From Paracentrotus lividus (lineage: Eukaryota; Echinodermata; Echinoidea; Camarodonta; Echinidae), in assembly GCA_940671915.1 (NCBI GenBank), contig CALNVZ010003433.1, positions 34,118,052 to 34,182,051 on the forward strand: DNA of 64,000 nt, given 5' to 3'. How positions within the stretch are numbered: the stretch's first letter is position 1; the number at the start of each line of letters is the position of its first letter. The notes below the pieces were generated by a model, which worked only from the letters and a program-made list of their open reading frames with translations, ran no database searches and was not told where the DNA came from. The translations under genes were made by a program, and so were the position numbers. This document shows positions 12,274 to 24,099 of this stretch, one piece after another.

Positions 12274-13233
12274 TCAAACCTCTTCTGAGGTAGAACTTTC
12301 ATCAGAACTGGAATAATCACAGAGATAAACAAAAGGTGATTCCTCAAGGATGCCAAACCTTGATTGCTTCTCATGAACATCCTGAGGAACTCTTGATCGA
12401 GTGTAGGGAGATGTCCTCTTTAAACCCTGAAATCTACCACTGCTACTTCCTACAGTTTGGGGTGATTGCTGACCATGGCCAGAATGAGTGGTTTGAGGAG
12501 ACTTGGGTCTATCACCAACTTGAGCTGGAAGTGACGGACATTGGGAATATTCCTTGCTTTCTGATGGATACAAGGAGGTATCCAGAAGATCTTTAGAGCC
12601 CTTATCATTAGATCCTCCATCTTGGTTTCCAGCTTCTTGAACAGAAAGAGTTCTCATTGGCTCACATATATCAGTAGCTGTAGGATGTGTGGGAATGGGT
12701 GTCAGACCTTCAGGTATAGAATGATGGACAAAGCTATCACCCTCAGGTATAGCTTGGGGCGATTGCTGACCACGGCCAGATTGTTTCTTCTCAGGAACAT
12801 CCTGAGGAACTCTTGATTGAGTGTAGGGAGCTGTCCTCTTTAAACTCTGAGACCTTCCACTGCTACTTCCTACAGTTTGGAGTAATTGCTGACCATGACC
12901 TGATTGTTGCTTCTTAGGAACATCATGATGGATTCTTGGTTGAGTGTAGGGAGCTGTCCTCTTTAAACTCTGAGACCTTCCACTGCTACTTCCTACAGTT
13001 TGGGGTAATTGCTGACCATGACCTGATTGTTGCTTCTCAGGAACATCCTGAGGAACACTTGATTGAGTGTAGGGAGATGTCCTCTTTAAACCCTGAGATC
13101 TATGACTGCTACTTCCTACAGTTTGGGGTGATTGCTGGTGGACATAGCTATCACCCTCAGGTGTAGAATGGTGGACATAGGTATCAACATCAGGGGGTGC
13201 TGTGGTTCGTGAATATTTCTTGCGAAAGCACAT
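12274..13233 (-). CDS. Pro/Ser/Gln-rich repeat protein; possible terminal exon of the NLR gene
   Basis: A 319-codon minus-strand frame from ATG at 13233 to a stop at 12274. I do not recognise a domain. The product has a 41-residue tandem repeat typified by QTVGSSSGRSQSLKRTAPYT followed by VPQDVPEKQQSGHGQQ. There are three adjacent copies after about residue 33 and a fourth near the C-terminus, separated by an acidic, Pro/Thr-rich stretch. It ends in a Ser/Asp/Glu-rich tail (SSSDESSTSEEV). The 123-bp unit keeps frame through several copies, which favours real coding. A possible acceptor, TTTCGCAAG before 13218, would give phase 0, the phase in which the last LRR exon (37780-37986, same strand) ends. 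A separate small gene or a non-functional repeat-expanded frame are the alternatives. Confidence 0.45.
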   Translation of the reverse strand: MCFRKKYSRTTAPPDVDTYVHHSTPEGDSYVHQQSPQTVGSSSHRSQGLKRTSPYTQSSVPQDVPEKQQSGHGQQLPQTVGSSSGRSQSLKRTAPYTQPRIHHDVPKKQQSGHGQQLLQTVGSSSGRSQSLKRTAPYTQSRVPQDVPEKKQSGRGQQSPQAIPEGDSFVHHSIPEGLTPIPTHPTATDICEPMRTLSVQEAGNQDGGSNDKGSKDLLDTSLYPSESKEYSQCPSLPAQVGDRPKSPQTTHSGHGQQSPQTVGSSSGRFQGLKRTSPYTRSRVPQDVHEKQSRFGILEESPFVYLCDYSSSDESSTSEEV

Positions 13234-13441
13234 GATACATCATGCATTCACTTAAGAAATAATTATTTTAAAAAAATTAGGGGGGTGGAGAAAGAGACAT
13301 TTTTAAAAACAATATTAAAAGAAGCAATATGAAATATACATGTAAATACTCAAAATGTAAAACACAAAATGTTTATTACAAGAAAAAAAACATTTTTAAG
13401 AAGAAGAATTTGCTGCAGCTTTTTGTTATTGTACCAGACAA
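13234..13441. other. Spacer
   Basis: AT-rich, with A runs. No feature beyond a weak possible splice acceptor for the neighbouring ORF. Confidence 0.5.
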
Positions 13442-13443
13442 TA

Positions 13444-15290
13444 GTCCAGTAGATGGTCCCATAGGCCATGTACAAGACCCAGAAAAGTCTTTAAGTACAA
13501 GGTTTTTTGGTTGATTCGTGTTCTATATGGGTATTTAAGAAAATTCAGCTTGGTTGCCAGCTTGGCAACCTTGGGCAACTTTTTTTATTTGCATAATTAG
13601 AATAATGACCTAATTAGCATATTTTGTGTATTGGATATGTGCATGGCTAATCATAATTCAAGAACCCCGAAAATATGGATGAAACAACTTTTTAAGGGTA
13701 TTTTACGACGAGAGATTCATTTATGACATTATTTTTATCTTGTAAGTAGTGTTTTTGTCTTAAATGGCCTAATTAGCATAATGAGCTAATATGCAGATTA
13801 GCCTATGCATTAATATTAGCCTATGGGATTAATTATCAATTTTTCTTATCTGGAAAGCCTGAAAATTGTGCAATACAACATTGCAAATCACTTTTAATGA
13901 ATACATCCCATTAATTCATGAGATGATATATTATGTAGAAATAATATCATTAGCATAAAAGAACAATGACCTAATTAGCATATCATTTGTAATATGGGAT
14001 ATGGGACTAATCTTAATTAAAAAATCCCGGAAACGTAAATGAAAGGCTTTTTAATGCTACTCTACAACAGTATTTTTATTTGTACATTTAGGATTTGCTT
14101 TTGTTTTTAATTAGCATATTCATCACAATGAGCCTGCTAATGATTTTAAGTGACTTACAATGTTGCATTACACAGTGTTCAAGCTCTCTAGATAAATAAT
14201 GAAATTGGATCACATAGCATTAGCAATAAGCAATAATGCATAAATTATCTCATTGTTATGAATATGCTAATTAAAAACAAAAGCAAATTTTACATGTACT
14301 AAAATATTGTCAGAAATGAATTCCTTGTTGTAGAGTAGCATTAAAAAGACTTTTTATTTACGTGTCCAGATTATTTAATTAAAATTAGCCCCATATCCCA
14401 TATTACAAATGATATGCTAATTAGGTCATTGTTCTGCTAATTATATTATTTCCACATAACATATCATCTCATGAATTAATGGGATGTCTTCAATAAAAGT
14501 GATTTGCAATGTCGTATTACACAATATTCAGGCTTTCTAAATAAAAAATGAACATTAATTCCATATGCTAATATTAAAGCATAGGCTTGTATGCATATTA
14601 GCTCATTATGCTAATTAGGCCATTTAAGACAAAACCATTACTTAAAACATAACTGATATCATATATGAATTCCTCTTGGTAAAATACCCTTACAAAGTCG
14701 TTTCATTCACGTTTCCAGGGGTCTTTAATTAAGATTAACCCCATATTCCATATTACAAATGATATGCTAATTAGGCCATTGTTCGTATTATGCTAATTAT
14801 ATTATATCTACAAAACATATCATCTCATGAAATAATGACGTCTTCAATAAAAGCAATTTACTATGTTGTATTGCACAATATTCAGGCTTTCTAGAAAAAA
14901 AAAAGATAATTAATCCCATAGGCTAATATTAATGCATAGGATAATATGCATATTAGCTGATTATGCTAATTAGGCTATTTAAAGACAAAAGCACTACATG
15001 TTCTTAAAAGATAGAAATAATGTCATAAATGAATTTCTCGTCCTAAAATACCCTTAAGAAATCGTTTCATTCATATTTTCGGGGTTCTTGAATTGTGAAT
15101 TAGCCACATATTCAATACACAAAATATGCTAATTAGGTCATTATTCTAATTATGCAAATGAAAAAAAGTTGCCCAAGGTTGCCAAGCTGGCAACCAAGCT
15201 GAATTTGCTTATATACCCATCTAGAACACAAATCAACTAAAAAACCTTGTACTTAAAAACTTTTCCGGGTCCCCAACATTTCTACTGGAC
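13444..15290. mobile_element. 1.85 kb foldback element with TA duplication
   Basis: The ends are GTCCAGTAGA and TCTACTGGAC with TA at 13442-13443 and 15291-15292. The whole element is one long inverted repeat: for example GGTTGCCAGCTTGGCAACC at about 13551-13570 is mirrored at about 15178-15197. Within the arms the motif CTAATTAGCATAT and an ATATGGGATATGGGACTAAT-like block recur. The right arm carries an extra copy of that block (about 14330-14420 and 14680-14775), so it is longer than the left. No ORF is present. TA duplication suggests mobilisation by a Tc1/mariner-type transposase. Confidence 0.88.
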
Positions 15291-15292
15291 TA

Positions 15293-15904
15293 CAAAGAGA
15301 ATCTTGGCTGTTGGGAAAACAAAAATTAATCGATGAAGCAATCTTTCATCTGTATTACTTGTTACTTTCTTTCCTTCCTCTTTAATTTTGACATCACAGA
15401 TTCAGAGCATGCATTTCACAATCTTCTGCTTGATTAAGATATTGTGCTTGTAATTAATGTCTCTGCAATCATACACTAAACACATTCATCTTGTTTTACA
15501 ATGCACCTCAGAATAGTTTAAATAGACAGATGGCACTACACATCATTATAATTAGTATTCTCCAAAGCTTCAAATTGTATTGAATGCAATCAATAATATT
15601 CAGTATGTACGGACAAATACATTTAACATTTATTGTATTGTGATATATCTCTTGACTTGTATACTTGTATTTTATACCAATCCTGATCTCAATCTTTTAC
15701 AATGCCCATTCCTTTTCTGAAAAAGATGCAAGCACTCACCTTTCAACCTCTATAAGGTCTACAATTATAAAAAGGCCAGATTTAATATGTGTATCATGTA
15801 TTTTGGAGAAAATTGTAATGAAGGAATGTTCACATTTTGGTCATGTTTGTAATGCAGTTTAGAGAATCTCAACATTGTCTGAGAAATGTAGACTTCTAAA
15901 TAGA
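15293..15904. other. Spacer, no feature seen
   Basis: AT-rich DNA without recognisable coding sequence or repeats. Confidence 0.5.
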
Positions 15905-16329
15905 TACAGTTGTCTGCAAAATTGTTCATACCCCTGACATTTTTAAAGTTTTTTGAATTTTGCTTTTAAACAAATGAGTTTCGTCAAACTTTTTGGTGAT
16001 CAGTATGTTACCAACATCTGGACTATTAGGAAAGTTTGACACTTTGAGTAATTTGGTATTCCAGGGGTATTTTATTGACAGATTTACGAAAAACGCCATG
16101 TTCATAATTATTCATACCCTAGGGTGCCAAATCTAATTTATTGTCTAATCATCTCGGTTATAATTATTTATTCAAATTTCCACATAAAATAGTTCTTGCG
16201 AATGTCGAGAACCATCATTCATGTCTTCCATGGGTTTTGACCATTGCGTCCTCTGGAAAACGTCCAGGCTGTGTAAGGTTGCATGGTCTTTGAGCCATTT
16301 TGTGAGTCTTCAACTTCCCAGACAAATCT

Positions 16330-17150
16330 ATTAAGGCATTCTTGTCATGTCATCGAATATTCCTCTCAAGATCATTCATTATGATTGTCCTTGAACTACT
16401 ACATGACTAACTTGGTCGTATGCTTCTGAATTTCGTCCTGCTGACAGGTCCAATTCTCTCCAAGGAAACATTTGCAAGCATACTTCTGCAAGTTTTCATC
16501 CAGAATCTGTATAAAAATGTCTTCACCGGGATGCCTCCTAAAACAGATTCCAGTTCTACCAGCAATGGTAATCCCCGATAGCAGTTCTATGTGAATTACA
16601 TGTGCCAAAATCATGACACTGTTCTTCAGATTGAAAGATTCATCTTTCTTTTGCCAAATTGAATAAAGTCCATATCACTCGTAAATTCTAATTTTCTCTC
16701 AGCAACTTATATATTAAACTATGGTCCAAAAGTTGAAATTCTGGTTTAAATGAGCTCAAGAACTGTCCACATGCCTCCCGGTGGGTCTGACTGCAAAACT
16801 GGAGCCCGTATTTTGGAAGTGTCTGTATAGATATCCTCTTATGTAGTATTCGCTCTTTGGCACCTTCGTCTCTGGCTGGTCAGTGGTATCCATTCCGACC
16901 TTAATTGTGATCTGTGGGTTGTTGTAGGCCTCTCAGTATACTTATTTGGCAATTCAAGGAGACACCTTGCACTTTTAGTCATGCCCATGTTAGCTTTTTC
17001 CCAAGTGTCTTACATCAGGTGTTCATGAAAGAAGCACTTGAGTGTTGAATTAGGGACTAAAAAGTGTGGGTAGAGCGGTTATTTTATTTCAATAACATTG
17101 AAATGAATGTTCCTAAGTGAAAAATTCAAAGCCCTGACAAGAAACCAATA
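16330..17150 (-). pseudogene. Tc1-type transposase remnant
   Basis: The minus frame at 16399-16614 contains IQILDENLQKYACKCFLGEN followed by WTCQQDEIQKHTTK. This matches the second catalytic-Asp region of Tc1 transposases, where W-x-x-QQD-x-A-x-x-HT is the family pattern; the Asp of QQD is kept. Upstream scraps (16860-17040, read on minus) resemble the N-terminal half but are out of frame and have stops. It is shorter than a usual ~340-residue transposase and is non-functional. Confidence 0.75.
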
Positions 17151-17272
17151 ATAAAGGGTTTGGGAAGCTGAAGACACACATGATGGCTCAAAGACCATGC
17201 AACCTGACTCAGTCTGGACGTTTTCCACAGGACACATGGGCCAGACCCCACAGAAACTATTTCAGATGGTTA

Positions 17273-17920
17273 TAAGGGAGTTTCCAGATACAATCTGCGC
17301 ATGCGCGAGTCTCCGATATCCACTTTCGGGGTCAGGCCAAATGTACATAAAATGCGGCGACCGTACAGTCAACCCATGGGTCAACCAACGTACGGCATAT
17401 CTACAAAGTCTTATCAGACAAAAATCTAGCTGTATATTTCTTTTTGTTGGTTTTTTCCTTCTCGTTTGCCATGTTGAATAATATGATGAGACATTTTCAT
17501 GACTTTAATTAACGTTTTCCTGCCAGAAAGTTGCAAAAATACCGACTGTGTACTTATGCACAACAGTCCGAATATCGAGATTTCAAGCCCCGTTGGTTTC
17601 GGCGAACTCAATGCCGCTTTGCCGTACGCGAGTTGGTAACTTACAAATTTCGCTTTCAGTTGAGAAAAGAGACTCAAATAAACATGGTATCAAAATAAAA
17701 ATAGGTATAAGTATACATTGTCTATCTCATCAATAGACAAGTGCGATTCTTCATCCATATTTTCACAATATGAGCGAAAAAAAGCATGAAAACCATATGT
17801 AAATCAAAAGGTGTCATAGACTTCACACATAAGAATTCCTGATATAGAGGAGACCACGTACATGTGACCCCTGACCCAATGACGTCACAGAGCTCCTATC
17901 GATAACTGGAAACTCCCTTA
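17273..17920. mobile_element. Small TIR element nested in the Tc1 arm
   Basis: The ends are TAAGGGAGTTTCCAG and CTGGAAACTCCCTTA, perfect 15-bp inverted repeats, interrupting the Tc1 right arm. It is GC-richer than the surroundings near its left end and has no transposase. The target duplication cannot be fixed because the ends start with TA-like sequence. Confidence 0.7.
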
Positions 17921-18194
17921 TTGAAGTAAATAATATGTGCCCCTGGTTATTTGATGAAAAATTGGACTGGGTACCCCTAGGGTATGAATAATTATGAACA
18001 TGGTGTTTTTCGTAAATCTGTCAATAAAATACCCCTGGAATACCAAATTGCTAAAAATGTCAAACTTTCCTAATAGTCCAGATGTTGGTAATATACTGAT
18101 CACCAAAAAGTTTGACGAAACTCATCTATTTAAAAGCAAAATTAAAAAAACTTTAAAACTGTCAGAGGTATGAACAATTTTGCGGACAACTGTA

Positions 18195-19340
18195 CATCAT
18201 AAACTCTTTTGAAGTCATTAATATATTTTGAGGATTTTTTTTCCCTATCAAAGATATCTTGTGAAAACCCATGCAACTCAACAATACTGTATACTCCTTA
18301 ATCTTTCCATGAATTGTGACAATACATACTTGAAGTGCAGATTATTATTTAACCACTTGACTGAGCATTGCATGGTGCTAATTGCACAGTACAGGTATGA
18401 CCAGCGTGGTGCTGGTGGTACCCGACAGACAAAGCTCAAAGTGGTTCATGTATATTGCCCCAAAGTTTTATCATGTTTGCCATAATATCATATTTTAAAT
18501 TATTTGGCAACATGTATAGCTTGAAAGAGTTTAGAAATGTACATGTAGTACTTCCTGCATAAAAATACATTGCTAATTATTAAATACATTCATGTTACAC
18601 TGACCTGGACATGAGTTCTGAAAACTGATGCAGAAATGTTTCCAGACTTTCACAATGAGTTCCATTAAAATGGAAATTTCCTTTAGTGATCTGAGGAAAG
18701 CAGTCCTGTAACAACAAGACAGTTGAAGATTGAAATAAAAAAAAAAAAAAAAAATTGCCCAGTTTACAAACTTAATTAATATTGTGATTATGAATTGTTA
18801 AAAGGAAATTATTATAATCCAACGTACAAAATGTACATGTATCTGTACACAGATATAATTTTTGTAGCTGTAATCATTTTCCAATTAGACATACAATTTT
18901 ATTAAATTTTGAATAAGATTACTATTCTGTCTTCTATTTGATTATAATACATGCATAATATTTTCATTTACTTGCTTCCAAATACCACTGGAAATTAAAA
19001 TTAGGTATTAGCCAATCGCCATGCGTTTTGAATTGGGCCAGTTTCGTGTGACATGTTTTGGCAACATGAAAATTGTGTGTTTTTTATTTGAATCTCTGTA
19101 ACTTTAAATACTACACCCATTATACATAAAAGTATACATTTTTTGAAAGGAAATTAACCGAGGATTTCAGAAAAGTGCTTAAAAATAGCATTGGGTGTGA
19201 GCATTAGAAGTTATGGAACCAAATATACCTAAAAACCATGGCAACAAATACCAAACTTTGAAACAGGAAAAAAGTAGCATTGGTGTACACGGTTTAAAGT
19301 GCCATCTTTGAATTCCTGTCATTCAGAGCTTTTTCAGACA
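18195..19340. other. Spacer with an A run and a diverged partial repeat
   Basis: No gene seen. There is a poly(A) run at about 18738-18756. At 19126-19215 an AAAAGTATACATTTTTTGAA-type segment resembles 19605-19690 inside the next transposon, suggesting part of a related, older copy flanks it. Confidence 0.45.
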
Positions 19341-19342
19341 TA

Positions 19343-20336
19343 CAGTGGTGGCCAAAATTATTAGAACACCAAGCATATTTAAATGATTTTAGTAATTTTC
19401 ACTCATTCGACCATTTAAATACCTTTAAAATGGTTGGAATGTCTCCGAATATCATCATTATGAAAGACTAAATAACAAAGCCATGCGTAGGGAACTCGCC
19501 CCAAAGTCGCCCTTTTTTATGTTACACCATCAATTGAAAAATCTAAAAATCTTGCCCCTTTCAAGATCAAAGTGTCATAACGTAAAACATTTTAAGCCTC
19601 TCCCAAAAAAGTATATACATTCTGAAAGGAAATTTCCTAAGGATGTCAAAAATGGCATTCATAACAACACAGGGTGAAGTAGTTACATCTTAAGTGGGGA
19701 TTTTCAAATTATTTTGGAAGGGCCCTAAATTTTTAATTCAGTGCCCCTATTTAAGTCCCCCGTTTCAATGACCCTTAATATTTCAACATATTTGAATTGC
19801 TCATGAAATTTCCTTTTAAAAAACATACATTTACGAGGAGTGTCTTCATTAAATGGAAAAAAAAATAGTCTAAACTTTTAATGGGTATAGTTATTTTGGT
19901 CATCTCACCACCAAGGGTGGGGGCGAATCCACCCTCCCTATTTGGCCAAATTTTCTGAAGCTTAGCATGCATTTGAAGTATATTAGAATAAATAAGCCTG
20001 CTAAGTTTCATACTTTTACCTCAAATACTTTTTGAGCAATCGGCATATGTAATTGGCATTTTACTTTTTTGCATTTGGACTACATATTTAACACACAAGT
20101 CTATGGGGAAACAAAAAGCACATAGCGCAACTATTTTCAATGCTGCGCATTACCAGATGGTCGAAACTATATAAATTTGGTATCAACATATACGTGAGAC
20201 CCTATGCTAAAAAGTCATGAAAGCTCATGCTACACAAAAGATATCTTTAATTTGATTTTGGCAAATGAACTAGGGCATTGAAAATCCCATAGACTTTGTA
20301 TAGGTTCAGGTGTTCTAATAATTTTGGCCACCACTG
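19343..20336. mobile_element. Tc1/mariner-like non-autonomous element
   Basis: The ends are CAGTGGTGGCCAAAATTATT and its complement (AATAATTTTGGCCACCACTG), with TA at 19341-19342 and 20337-20338. It is 994 bp long with no intact transposase. The end sequence is typical of the Tc1 superfamily. Confidence 0.88.
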
Positions 20337-20339
20337 TAT

Positions 20340-21240
20340 GTAACATTCGAGGGTCAAAGGTTATTAAAATCATTTTGCGCAAGCCTCTTATTTCAAAATT
20401 TTCACAATGGAGTATTTCTAGATGTTATCTGAGAATTGTAGTATTTGCCAAAATGAATTCTTAAAACATTCAAAATTATTCTGGAAATAGAAAGAAAAAC
20501 TAAATGTTAACATATTGATCCTTAGAAGATAAATTTAAAACATCAAAAATGCATCTTCTGGCACCAGACTAGTATGTGTTGTGAATCTAATTATGATCAA
20601 AATGATCATGTCAGGTCAATAACAGTAAAGAATTTTTTTTGCAACAATTATACAATCAAATTTAATTCTAAAGTGTATATTTTCATATTTATAAATCACT
20701 ACCTAGGTGGATATCTGCCAGGTTGTAATTTCTCTCTTCAAATTTGCCATAATTATCACCCATTGTCTGCATGCTAAAGTCACAATAATTGTTTATTTGT
20801 TAATTGGTTATACTGTTTTACTAAAGAATTATGATAAATGAATATTTTCCTTTCTAAATATTCTATATTCAAACAATCTCTTAAGTCTCGAAAGTAACTT
20901 TAACTGAAGTAGTTATTACACATCGCTAAGAAAAAGACACTGTTTGCTTGTGCGATCATGCAGCCAGGTATGTTCCTCTTGGGCTTAATTAGTATTATAA
21001 ACACTAATTACCGTAATGATTAAAGCTTAATTACACTAAATTTTAGGTGAAGTTAATCTAAACTAAGTATTATCATGAAGAATTATTTTTAAAAAATCCA
21101 CAATAGTATGATCTATGGTGACTGCAGTCCATCAATGTGCTTCCAGTAGAATTTGCACATCCTGATCCTCCACATCCTAATCCTCTTCCACCCCACACAT
21201 GTTGCTAATTAACCACTAATTAAGAAAAAAAAAAAATCAA
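20340..21240. other. Spacer, no feature seen
   Basis: AT-rich DNA. No coding signal, inverted repeat or tandem repeat that I can support. Confidence 0.5.
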
Positions 21241-21269
21241 TATTATTTTTTAAAACTGTTTGGTATGAC

Positions 21270-21658
21270 TGTATTGCTCTCATCATATGCCTTACCAACC
21301 AGATCACTCAGATCTGCCTCACATAATTTGTTAGCACTTGGTAAATAGAAGCAGAACCAAGTCCTATGGTGATGGTCATTTGAATGTGCAACTCCGGCCC
21401 TGTGGAACTCTCTTCCTGGTGCTCTCCGCACCCAGGCAAATTCCGATGTCTTTCAAAAGGAACTGAAGACTTATTTGTTTGATACCTCTTTTTGATATCC
21501 TATATGTTGGTCTATATTAGTTATGTCTTGTAACAGACTGCTATGTTAGACATTCATGTTCAACACTAGGAAGAGATTTCCCTTAGCTAAGTTTTCTTCT
21601 TTTGAGCTCTATTAATTTATGTTATTCAGTTTTGCCATATTATGTAACCTATGTAATG
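21270..21658 (+). pseudogene. LINE ORF2 C-terminus and start of its 3'UTR
   Basis: At 21374-21498 the plus strand encodes ATPALWNSLPGALRTQANSD followed by VFQKELKTYLFDTSF and a stop. This is the characteristic C-terminal tail of many LINE ORF2 proteins. The 3'UTR begins after the stop but is cut at 21658 by the 14.8 kb foldback element and resumes at 36461. Upstream reading needs a frameshift, so the copy is dead. Confidence 0.8.
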
Positions 21659-23540
21659 TATGGGGCGCCAAGTGTTACATCTATTTTTCGGTATAAAACT
21701 ACCGCATTTTGTAACAAAATTTGCACAAAATTATCTTTTGTAACAAAATGAATGTTAAAAATTATTTTGTGACAAAATTAACTAAAAACATTTATTTTGT
21801 AACAAAACTTATTTTTGTTTCTTTATTTTGTAACAGAATGAATTTTGTTACAAAAAAGAAAATGACAAAATTCATTTTGTTACAAAAAAAAATATAAAAT
21901 TGTTTTTGTTACAAAAAAAATGAAAAAAGTTATTTTGTTACAAAAAAATTGACATTTTATTTTGTAACAAAATTATTAAGACAAAACTCAATTTGTCTCA
22001 TAGTAATTTTATTTGGTGACAATAGATATTTTGTTACATATAAAATAGGTTTTGTAGTGACATAACATTTTTTGTCCAAGTACGGAATTCATCCGTCGAC
22101 AGAATTGGTTCTGTACATAACAGAATTACACTTGGTCAACAAAATGTTTTCTGTCCGTCTACCAAAGTCGTTTCTGTTAACAAAATCATTTTTGTCCTGT
22201 AGAGCATTCTATTCTGTTGAATTATAGACCCCCACAGAATAATAGTCCACATAGGTTCACTTACCTGGCTAATCCCATTAACATAATCAATAAGTGAGAA
22301 CTCTAGTATTCAGTCATATTCCCATGCGGGACCATAAGCGTGTGTAGAAAACGACCGTCTTTGCCATTTCATACAATGCAGTATGGAGCAAGACAGCTCG
22401 AGGGGATATTACATAATCTGCGGCGGCAGCATGTCTGGGGGAAAGCCAAGGCCAAACCTCGATTGTTTTTAATGTTAGTCTGACACACCAGGCAGTCGTT
22501 TATATATATTTTCTGGATGTACTGACCTTTATACTTTCAAAAGGTCATACTTTCAAGGAAGATAAAAAGGGGAATCCAAGGTAATCACACTTTTTTTTCC
22601 TATATTCCTATTGTGTTCTCATCTTTTCTATCGTTTCATGTAGGCCTTCATGCTTCTTTGCTAACAGTATTTCCCATTCAAATTTGGAATTTTGTTACTC
22701 GAGTCGATAATTGGGACATTCCAAATAGGACTTTTTTGGGCTCTCATTAGGATTTTCACAGTTCAAATTCCCTTTTCCAGTATGGAATGTTTTTTTTTGT
22801 ATTTTCGAATTCCGAAAAAAAAAAATGCACATTTGATTACTGGAAAAGGGAATTGAACTTTCGAAATTGTAATTAGAGCTCAACGTTCCTATAAACTGGG
22901 ATGACCCCAGTATCGTATCAAATAATAATAATAATTATTATTATTATTATTTTTTTTTTTTAACAATCCCTGGGAAGGGTTGTAGTCTAGAGCCATTTCT
23001 AAAAAAGAGGCCTCTAAAAGCTTTTAGAAGCATTTTTTAGGTAAAAGTTGGGAACCAGTCTATTCCACATAATTCAAGTGTGCTGGATCTGATAAGACCG
23101 GTTCCCAAGCCGATTTTTCACGTTTTCACCACCTAATTTGCAAAAACAAAATGGCCGCCAAATTGACCATTTTTTAGCTTCTGATTCCACTCTTCCCTGG
23201 TTGTGTCCACTTTTTACCCTCATGATGGCCGCCTAATTTCGCACTCACAACAAAAATCATGTTAAATTGCTAAAATAAGCATTAGAATTTAAGAAAACAA
23301 TCAATCTAATGTTTTGAAACTAATTAATTATGCAAATTTATGCAAGTTTGCAACCTTATATGCTATTGTTTCATCAAGTGAACTTAAGTCAACAATTATT
23401 GTAAACTGTGGTTCAGATATCCTTCATAACATTTTAAAATTATTTCAAAGCCCCGAAAATATTCTTTTATGATGGATGCCCTTAAATTTCATTGTTGGGT
23501 AATTTTTTTTTTCTTTTTTTTTCCACTTGACTTTGAACGA
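21659..23540. repeat. Left arm of the foldback element
   Basis: Inverted copy of the right arm. About 21700-22080 is rich in TTTTGTTACAAAA-like palindromes. 22085-22500 is a GC-mixed unique segment. About 22690-22860 is a near-palindrome around GGGAATTTGAACTGTGGAAA-like sequence. 22970-23450 matches the triplicated part of the right arm. A (AAT)n tract at about 22920-22955 is arm-specific. Confidence 0.88.
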
Positions 23541-23689
23541 TATCTGTGAAAAATAGTCACATGAAAAATAATAGACTTTAAGGATGATTGTGGTCTTTTA
23601 CCACATATTTTGACGGGTATGTAGGCACAAATAGACAAAAACTAACATTTGGGCAGCAACAGTGACACATGCACACATCCTCACACCAC

Positions 23690-23692
23690 ACC

Positions 23693-23744
<52 letters not shown>

Positions 23745-23765
23745 TGCACACGCACCCACACGCAC
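23690..23765. repeat. (CA)n microsatellite
   Basis: Pure CA run flanked by ACCCACC-rich sequence. Open frames on both strands here are artefacts. Confidence 0.95.
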
Positions 23766-24099
23766 TCATCTGCATGTAGAATAGGCACTTTCATACAAAG
23801 TGGTTCCCATATGACCATTGAGCATACTTCTTCTGCCATTCTTGTCACTACATTAAAGAGAATGTAGTGTAGTGGGAAAGATTAACAAATTATCATGAGC
23901 TTTGAAATTATTTTCATAGAATTTAGATTGTATATTGTAGTGAATATTGTAGTAGAAATTTTCTGTACAAAGGATTGCTCTTCAAATGTTGAATTGTTAT
24001 CAACCTTTTCCTATCACTAAGAGACAATTCCTTCCACAATTCAATCTTAAGACCATAACAATAATTTCGCTTAAAATTTGAATAACACTGACCAGTGTT

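Larger units (their letters stand above)
15907..18192 (-). mobile_element. Tc1-like transposon, decayed
   Basis: The ends are CAGTTGTCTGCAAAATTGTT and its complement (GACAACTG ending at 18192), flanked by TA at 15905-15906 and 18193-18194. The inverted repeats are several hundred bases long and include an ACCCCTAGGGTATGAATAAT-like block and a CTCAAAGACCATGCAACCT block on both sides. Between them is a minus-strand transposase remnant. The right arm is split by a separate 648-bp element at 17273-17920. Confidence 0.88.
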
